This document shows positions 33,034 to 37,862 of a stretch of DNA of 37,862 bases, piece by piece. The stretch is from NCBI GenBank assembly GCA_009991955.1, contig JAACWS010000029.1, positions 1-37,862 on the forward strand, written 5' to 3'. The notes under the pieces are model-generated. The model was given only the letters and a program-made list of their open reading frames with translations. It had not been told where the DNA came from and made no database searches. Source of the stretch: Spirochaetales bacterium (GTDB lineage: Bacteria > Spirochaetota > Spirochaetia > DSM-27196 > Salinispiraceae). A program made the position numbers and the translations under genes. Each line of letters begins with the position of its first letter. The stretch's first letter is position 1.

Positions 33034-34079
33034 CTCGGGTCTTTTACCGCCCCCGCCAGCATTTCCAGCACCTTCTGGGTATCTTCCCACCCAATACACG
33101 CATCGGTCACGCTTTGGCCATAGACCCGCGGGTTCGTAGTCAGGGACTGGGCACCGGCGACCAGGTTACTTTCGATCATTACGCCGAAAATATGCCGCGA
33201 CCCCGACGAAAGTTGGGCTGCTATATCGGCAAGTACTTTCGGTTGATTTTCGTGGTTCTTCTGGGAATTTCCGTGACTGGCATCGACCATAAGTCGATCG
33301 GGTAAACCCGCGGCCTTTAGTTCTGCCGCGGCGGCGGCGACCGAGGTTGCATCAAAATTAGGACCACCGGCCGATCCTCGTAATATGAGGTGGCAGAACT
33401 GGTTACCGGTGGTTTCCACAATTGCGGCGACACTCTGTTTGGTGACCGACAAGAAACTGTGAGGTCCACCGGCAGCGTGAATAGCATCGATTGCAATACG
33501 AATATTGCCGTCGGTACCATTCTTGAAGCCAACGGGCATGGAAAGACCACTGGCGAGCTCCCGGTGAACCTGGCTTTCGGTGGTTCGGGCGCCAATGGCA
33601 CCCCAGGTCACCAGATCGGCAAAGAACTGGGGCATAATAGTATCTAAAAACTCACAGCCCGCAGGCATACCCATTTCGGTAAGATCGACCAAGAGCGACC
33701 GCCCAAGACGGAGTCCCTTGTTAATTTGAAAACTGTCATCGAGAAAAGGGTCATTTATAAGACCCTTCCAACCCTTTCGGGTTCGAGGTTTTTCGAAGTA
33801 GACCCGCATGACAATTTCCAGTTGATCTTTGTACTTGGTTCGCAGGGCCAAAAGCCGCTTTCCGTACTCCCGGGCGGCCTGGACATCGTGGATTGAACAG
33901 GGACCAACAACAACTAGAAGCCGAGGATCCTCACCGGTTATGATTCGTTCAATAGATGTACGGGTCTGGGATATGATTTTTTCTCCTTCTTCGGAAAGAA
34001 GGAGCTCTTCCATGAGAATGGCGGGGGATATGAGGGGCCGCAATTGGCGGATTCGAGTATCATCAACTTGAAAGTGCAT
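33030..34079 (-). CDS. aroG: 3-deoxy-7-phosphoheptulonate synthase (type I)
   Basis: The 349-residue enzyme joins phosphoenolpyruvate and erythrose 4-phosphate, the first step of aromatic amino acid synthesis. Marks of the AroF/G/H family are VVVGPCSIHDVQAAREYG, RVYFEKPRTRKGWKG, INDP, the PAGCEFLDTIMPQ strand, WGAIGARTTESQVHR, GFKNGTDG and VDASHGNSQKNH. The N-terminal extension used for allosteric control by aromatic amino acids is present, but which amino acid is sensed cannot be told. No Shine-Dalgarno is seen; a TTGACA promoter ends within a few nt of the ATG. Its stop shares CTAG with the stop of the GGDEF pseudogene. Confidence 0.95.
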   Translation of the reverse strand: MHFQVDDTRIRQLRPLISPAILMEELLLSEEGEKIISQTRTSIERIITGEDPRLLVVVGPCSIHDVQAAREYGKRLLALRTKYKDQLEIVMRVYFEKPRTRKGWKGLINDPFLDDSFQINKGLRLGRSLLVDLTEMGMPAGCEFLDTIMPQFFADLVTWGAIGARTTESQVHRELASGLSMPVGFKNGTDGNIRIAIDAIHAAGGPHSFLSVTKQSVAAIVETTGNQFCHLILRGSAGGPNFDATSVAAAAAELKAAGLPDRLMVDASHGNSQKNHENQPKVLADIAAQLSSGSRHIFGVMIESNLVAGAQSLTTNPRVYGQSVTDACIGWEDTQKVLEMLAGAVKDPS

Positions 34080-34084
34080 AGGGT

Positions 34085-34114
34085 ATAGTTCCCGCCCGAA
34101 GAGGGTCTGTCAAG
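34085..34114 (-). promoter_or_regulatory. Promoter of aroG, close to the ATG
   Basis: On the minus strand TTGACA (34114-34109) is followed after 17-19 nt by AACTATAC, which contains the probable -10. The ATG at 34079 comes only 4-5 nt later and no Shine-Dalgarno intervenes, so the mRNA would be leaderless or nearly so. Confidence 0.5.
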
Positions 34115-34146
34115 GGCCAAGAAGAAGACTGGGGCGTTAGAAATCA

Positions 34147-34166
34147 CCCCGGCCCCAAGGCCGGGG
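34147..34166 (-). terminator. GC-rich hairpin after azgA
   Basis: CCCCGGCC, loop CCAA and GGCCGGGG form a perfect 8 bp GC stem 24 nt after the azgA stop. On the minus strand it is followed only by TGATTTCT, so it is an imperfect intrinsic terminator separating azgA from aroG. Confidence 0.6.
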
Positions 34167-34189
34167 ATAAAAAACCGAAGAGACGAGAA

Positions 34190-35515
34190 TTAACCACCTA
34201 CCACGAGACTTACAATAGCAAAGAAGTCTATTACCCACAGGGTAAGAGGGACTTCTTTTGTACGACCCAAGAGTACCTTGATGACCGTCCAGGTGAGGAA
34301 GGCCCATACAATTCCTTGGGTAATGCTGTAGGTAAGGGGGATGAGAATGAGTCCGAGGAAGGCAGGAATTGCCTCGTCAAAATCGCCCCACTTAATCTTA
34401 CCCAAGGGGGTTACCATGAAGATACCAATGAGTACCAAAATTGGCGCGGTGGCTACGGCGGGAACAAACTGCAGGACCGGGCTCAGGAACATGAAAGGAA
34501 GGAACAGAAGGCCGGTAACAACAGCGGTAAGACCGGTTCGTCCACCCTCTTCTACCCCAGCAGCGCTTTCGATATAAGTAGTAGCACTGGAGGTTCCAAA
34601 TAGACCAGACAGGGTCGTTCCAATGGCATCGACCAAGAGGGCCTTTCCTACATTCTCGGGCTCGCCGGTTTCTTTATCGATAAACCCACCAACTTCCGAA
34701 ACCCCAACAAAGGTCGAAATAGAGTCGAACATATCGGTGAACAAGAGACTAAAAATTGGCAGAATCATTCCCGCCGAAAGGGCACCCATAAGGTCCATCT
34801 TGAAGAAAACCGACAGGCTGGGCAGGGCAAAAATTTGAGACGGAGCCTGGACAAAACCTTCGCCCCCGGTGGCTTCCAAAATAAGACTGACAACTATAGA
34901 AATGAGGCTGGTAGACACAATTCCAAGGATGAGAGCACCCTTGATCTTTCGAATGACGAGCACACTGGTGAGCACAAATCCCATGAGGAAGATAATTACC
35001 GTAGGGGTAATGCCTCCGAAACCGACCATGGTTGCGGGGTTAGAAACAATAAATCCAACGGACTTAAGGCCGATGAGGGCCAAAAAGAGTCCGATACCCG
35101 CTGCGACGGCGTAGCGAATTCCAAGAGGAATTGCCCGAACAATTGCTTCACGCACCTTGAGCAAGGAGAGAATGACGAAGATGATTCCCGAGATAAACAC
35201 CGCACCAAGGGCAGTCTCCCAGCTCATTCCCATTCCTAAGACCATGCTGTAGGCGAAAAACGCATTAATTCCCATTCCTGGGGCCAATCCGAAGGGGAGG
35301 TTTGCTACCAATCCCATGAGAATTGACGAAACGGCGCTCACCAGGACCGTCGCAAAGAGTACGCCGTCGAAGGGCATGCCTGCTGCCTCGAGGGTCATAG
35401 GGTTTACGGCGATTATGTACGCCATAGTTAGGAACGTGGCTACTCCGGCCAAGACCTCGGTCTTGAAGGTAGTACCCCGTTGCTCGAAATGAAAGAATGC
35501 CGCGATTTTGTTCAT
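34190..35515 (-). CDS. AzgA-family purine (guanine/hypoxanthine) permease
   Basis: A 441-residue inner-membrane NCS2 transporter of the AzgA subgroup, about 12-14 helices. Family marks are FKTEVLAGVATFLTMAYIIAVNP at the N-terminus, ANLPFGLAPGMGINAFFAY, the SLLFTDMFDSISTFVGV helix and GLFGTSSATTYIESAAGVEEGGRTGL. Expected substrates are adenine, guanine or hypoxanthine with proton coupling. GGAGGAG lies about 6 nt before the ATG, inside the 3' end of the small ORF upstream, whose stop overlaps this ATG (ATGA). No purine riboswitch was recognised upstream. Confidence 0.92.
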   Translation of the reverse strand: MNKIAAFFHFEQRGTTFKTEVLAGVATFLTMAYIIAVNPMTLEAAGMPFDGVLFATVLVSAVSSILMGLVANLPFGLAPGMGINAFFAYSMVLGMGMSWETALGAVFISGIIFVILSLLKVREAIVRAIPLGIRYAVAAGIGLFLALIGLKSVGFIVSNPATMVGFGGITPTVIIFLMGFVLTSVLVIRKIKGALILGIVSTSLISIVVSLILEATGGEGFVQAPSQIFALPSLSVFFKMDLMGALSAGMILPIFSLLFTDMFDSISTFVGVSEVGGFIDKETGEPENVGKALLVDAIGTTLSGLFGTSSATTYIESAAGVEEGGRTGLTAVVTGLLFLPFMFLSPVLQFVPAVATAPILVLIGIFMVTPLGKIKWGDFDEAIPAFLGLILIPLTYSITQGIVWAFLTWTVIKVLLGRTKEVPLTLWVIDFFAIVSLVVGG

Positions 35516-35712
35516 CGGCTTCTCCTCCTTAAGGTGGATTTTGTGGTCTGAGGCCCCAGGGACCTCTCGAAACTCTCTCGGGTCTCATTAATTTTGGCCA
35601 AGAAAGCTTCGAAAGATCCCCTTTCTTGGGGACGGGTATCCTGTAGATGCTGATTTTTGGTAGTGGTCGCAGACGGGCCCAAGGGGCCAGTCTCTCGGGC
35701 AAATGTCATCAT
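35512..35712 (-). CDS. Small ORF of 66 codons linking ilvH and azgA
   Basis: Reads MMTFARETGPLGPSATTTKN..., charged and without hydrophobic or recognised motifs; a middle stretch SFEAFLAKINETRESFERSL could be a helix and the end is basic (LRRRSR). The ORF starts in an ATGA overlap with the ilvH stop and ends in an ATGA overlap with the azgA start. Such double 4-nt overlaps are typical of translationally coupled operons and make a chance ORF less likely. Function unknown. It might serve mainly to carry ribosomes to azgA. Confidence 0.5.
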   Translation of the reverse strand: MMTFARETGPLGPSATTTKNQHLQDTRPQERGSFEAFLAKINETRESFERSLGPQTTKSTLRRRSR

Positions 35713-36191
35713 TCGGGCAGAAAAATCTTTCCCGTTCGTACGAGCTCAAGGACACCAAAGTCCGAGAAAATCTTTATGACCCCATTTATCTTTTCGGTTG
35801 AGCCTACGCACTGTAGGTTCATGTAACCAGGATGGACGTCGACAACCTCGCACCCTGCTGCATTGGCAACCATAACTGCCTCGGTCCGTTGAATGTGCTC
35901 AACTTTGACCCGAAAGAGCGCTAATTCTCTGGAAACCGCCCGGGTCACTTCGATTTCCTTGGCTTCTACAACATTAACCAGTTTATTGAGTTGATCTATT
36001 ATGAGGCCGAGGACCCTTGAGTCTCCGGTAGCGACGATGTTGATGATTGAAAAGCCGGGAGTTATAGTTTCGGAACCCACGAAGGACTCGATATTGTAAC
36101 CTCGCCGGGCAAATACCATTGCGATGCGCACACTGACCCCTGGGACGTTCTGCACATACGCGCTTACCAGATGGGTCAGAGGGGTGTTCAT
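35709..36191 (-). CDS. ilvH: Acetolactate synthase small (regulatory) subunit
   Basis: The 160-residue regulatory subunit activates the catalytic subunit IlvB and gives valine feedback. It has an N-terminal ACT domain (VSAYVQNVPGVSVRIAMVFARRGYNIESF, with the LxNxPGVLxR-type effector loop as QNVPGVSVRI), then the C-terminal domain from about 80 (SRELALFRVKV, VVDVHPGYM, GKIFLPE). Length is normal. AAGGAG precedes the ATG. The catalytic subunit gene is not next to it, unlike in most genomes, so it must be elsewhere. Confidence 0.94.
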   Translation of the reverse strand: MNTPLTHLVSAYVQNVPGVSVRIAMVFARRGYNIESFVGSETITPGFSIINIVATGDSRVLGLIIDQLNKLVNVVEAKEIEVTRAVSRELALFRVKVEHIQRTEAVMVANAAGCEVVDVHPGYMNLQCVGSTEKINGVIKIFSDFGVLELVRTGKIFLPE

Positions 36192-36261
36192 TCGAACTCC
36201 TTCGTCGGGAGGGGATGAAAGATTGGCGAATTTACCACAGTCCGTAGGTTTTTTCTACGGC

Positions 36262-37862
36262 TTAAGGGGCTTTTTTAGAATTTGATGAGGATTTTTTGAC
36301 CCAGGAACCAACTATCCCCATGACAAGAATAGCAACCTGCCCAACCCCCACGAGTATCAGAGGAACCAGGGTCCGGGTATTAAATCCGTAACTATGCAGC
36401 CCCTCGCCCATAAGATTCACCCCAAACCAGCTAAACCCTACCACCAAAAGCCCCGCTCCTGCGCCTAAGGCCATTCCGAAATCTCCAAAAAATCCCGCCG
36501 GGCCCAGGTGTAAGACAATGGACGTCCACAGAATTATGAGCAGTGCGCCATTTTCTTTAGGATCCCACCCCCAAAATCGACCCCAGGCCTGATCGGCCCA
36601 AAATCCCCCTAACATGGTCCCAAAAAAAGTAAGGGCCAAACCAAGAACAAGGATTTTTCGTAGGACAAGGTCCATGGAACCGGATTCGTAAAGTACACCG
36701 GGCTTAAATAGACTTCCCAGGACCAGTATATTGCCGAGCACACCGGCCAACACAACTACCGAATAGCCCGAGACGACCGTGAGCACGTGAACCGTGAGCC
36801 AGAGGTTTGTATCCAAAACCGCTGGCAGTACCCCCAAAGGATCGGTTCCCTCCCCCAGATAGGAACCGAGGGAAATGAGAATCCAGGCCCCGACGAAGGC
36901 GATAGGCTGAAAGAGAAGCTGGGCAGAGACGGGGCCCGTAGCACCAGGGTGGCCCGGGGCAGGTTCGGGGCCTGATCCAGACCCAAAATCCGCGGCTACA
37001 GACCTGCCAGCCGTAGCACTAGTGGGCCCCGGGCGAGCCCCACTGACGGTGGCCGACGCAGGGCCTACAGCAGACCGGCCCACACCTCCCCAAGACACCA
37101 CTGCACCAAGGACTAGACCAAGGGTACCAACAAAGTCCAAACTCGCTCCCAGGTTGGTCACCGGGGGTCGGCGGGTCACAAAAATCATCAGGCTCAAGGT
37201 AAGCAGAGCAACCAGGGCAGCAACAATACTTCCCCATCGCAAGACTGTCGGAACCCAGGTAAGGGGCTTTCGAGGCAACCGAGCCAGTAACCACAGAATT
37301 CCCAGAACAAAACCCAGCTGACCGGCCCAAAACCACAGGTTGCCCCGGTTGAGTAGCAGTTCTGCCCCCCGGCGCAGGGCATAATTCTGCAGGAGTGGAT
37401 CGTCAAAAGAGTCGAAGTACGAATCCTGTAGCTGCCGAATTTGGCGGCCGTAGGTTGGCCAGGAGGTGGTATCCAGGGGGTCTATTCCTTGGGTAACCAG
37501 ATCCCCCAGTTGCTGAACCAGGGCCGGGTCTCCGGGAATCCTCCAGAGTGGACTATAAGCAGAAAGGGCGGCGGGAATTGGATGGAGGGCCTCGGCCCCT
37601 GCGGCTGGGTCTAGAAGATTCTCCAGAGGAACCAGGGCCAGGGGCGAGCCAACCCACAGGAGGGGATCTTGGCCCTGAGCCCCGAGGCTGGGTGGGTTGA
37701 GGGCTCCCCGCAAGGCTCGGTAGGTCTTGCCCCTTTGGTAGAAGCGAATAAGTTCATCTTCGAGAGGATCGCTCTGGCGGTCGGGGGTGGCTGCGAGTTG
37801 TTCAATAACCTCTGCGACACTGTCGAGAATGAGAAGACCTTGGCTTATCTGGGTGTAGGAAT
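36262..37862 (-). CDS. CcsA/ResC-type cytochrome c assembly protein, 5' end outside window
   Basis: The frame stays open from the stop at 36262 to the right edge, at least 533 codons, so the gene is partial. The C-terminal part is a CcsA/ResC haem-handling protein: about eight hydrophobic helices and the Trp-rich WWD region WGRFWGWDPKENGALLIIL near 36565-36620, followed by the final helix block NLMGEGLHSYGF. This family delivers haem to apocytochromes outside the membrane (system II). Upstream of the helices lies a soluble region of at least 170 residues, probably periplasmic. Between two membrane helices there is a Gly/Ala/Pro/Ser-rich low-complexity linker of about 50 residues (36950-37090). 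ilvH begins 70 nt downstream. Confidence 0.9.
   Translation of the reverse strand, partial: SYTQISQGLLILDSVAEVIEQLAATPDRQSDPLEDELIRFYQRGKTYRALRGALNPPSLGAQGQDPLLWVGSPLALVPLENLLDPAAGAEALHPIPAALSAYSPLWRIPGDPALVQQLGDLVTQGIDPLDTTSWPTYGRQIRQLQDSYFDSFDDPLLQNYALRRGAELLLNRGNLWFWAGQLGFVLGILWLLARLPRKPLTWVPTVLRWGSIVAALVALLTLSLMIFVTRRPPVTNLGASLDFVGTLGLVLGAVVSWGGVGRSAVGPASATVSGARPGPTSATAGRSVAADFGSGSGPEPAPGHPGATGPVSAQLLFQPIAFVGAWILISLGSYLGEGTDPLGVLPAVLDTNLWLTVHVLTVVSGYSVVVLAGVLGNILVLGSLFKPGVLYESGSMDLVLRKILVLGLALTFFGTMLGGFWADQAWGRFWGWDPKENGALLIILWTSIVLHLGPAGFFGDFGMALGAGAGLLVVGFSWFGVNLMGEGLHSYGFNTRTLVPLILVGVGQVAILVMGIVGSWVKKSSSNSKKAP

Noticed and set aside
34835-35239. Long plus-strand ORF inside azgA
   Set aside because: Antisense shadow; composition follows from the membrane protein codons and no family is recognisable.
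35566-35576. GGGACCTCTC in the 66-codon ORF resembling the repeat end
   Set aside because: Single short match without a partner or hairpin.
35516-35712. Purine riboswitch before azgA
   Set aside because: The region is an open frame joined to its neighbours by ATGA overlaps, and the conserved junction of purine riboswitches was not found.

Overview
This is a compact bacterial chromosome segment of roughly even base composition, most likely from a free-living, saccharolytic member of the Spirochaetota (family Spirochaetaceae or a relative). That assignment is an inference. It rests on an unusually long LepB signal peptidase with extra N-terminal membrane helices and a large insertion, LolD/FtsX/LolA-type envelope genes, LuxS with MtnN, methylglyoxal synthase, a plant-biomass style beta-mannosidase and CE7 esterase, and two GGDEF proteins. 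No rRNA, tRNA, CRISPR array or replication origin was seen.

Layout. 1-1130 is a gene graveyard: a zinc-ribbon transposase remnant, a 100 bp palindromic repeat, a doubtful small ORF and a histidine kinase fragment. 1134-2377 holds mgsA and, facing it, a decayed HEPN/MNT toxin-antitoxin pair. 2450-4504 is an ADP-ribosylglycohydrolase-like gene followed by a TrkA-type potassium channel. 4478-6699 holds a DUF4143-type ATPase that has lost its P-loop and a divergent TPR lipoprotein. 6677-9804 is a leftward array: a small membrane protein and XRE regulator, an AAC(3)-fold acetyltransferase, mtnN, luxS, then a yefM/yoeB toxin-antitoxin pair with its own palindromic operator. 9946-10733 is an intact MNT/HepT-like pair. 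10730-12013 is a glycerolipid acyltransferase.

12078-18446 is the most coherent envelope system: LolD-type ATPase, two FtsX-type permeases, a LolA-like periplasmic protein and a predicted outer-membrane barrel, in that transcription order. It is driven by a good promoter back to back with that of a GAF-GGDEF cyclase. 19577-25871 carries an acetyl-xylan esterase, lepB, an exported SRPBCC-like protein and a GH2 beta-mannosidase. 25989-30093 carries exonuclease I, a GT28-type glycosyltransferase and citrate synthase. 30249-33033 is a second mobile-element zone: a small lipoprotein whose ribosome binding site comes from a repeat, an IS110 fragment and a broken PAS-GGDEF gene. 33030-37862 is a leftward set of aroG, azgA, a 66-codon ORF, ilvH and the C-terminal part of a CcsA/ResC cytochrome c assembly protein that runs off the right edge.

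The main new observations are: (1) a family of about 100 bp imperfectly palindromic repeats (at least three near-full copies and one degenerate copy) whose ends have supplied a Shine-Dalgarno and a stop codon to flanking genes; (2) a five-gene Lol-like cassette ending in an outer-membrane barrel, in which permease and barrel carry similar acidic Asp/Phe-rich linkers; (3) one intact and one decaying MNT/HEPN pair, both with 4-nt overlaps; (4) several genes with a -10-like hexamer five nucleotides before the start codon and no Shine-Dalgarno, suggesting leaderless mRNAs; (5) a 66-codon ORF joined by ATGA overlaps to both neighbours.
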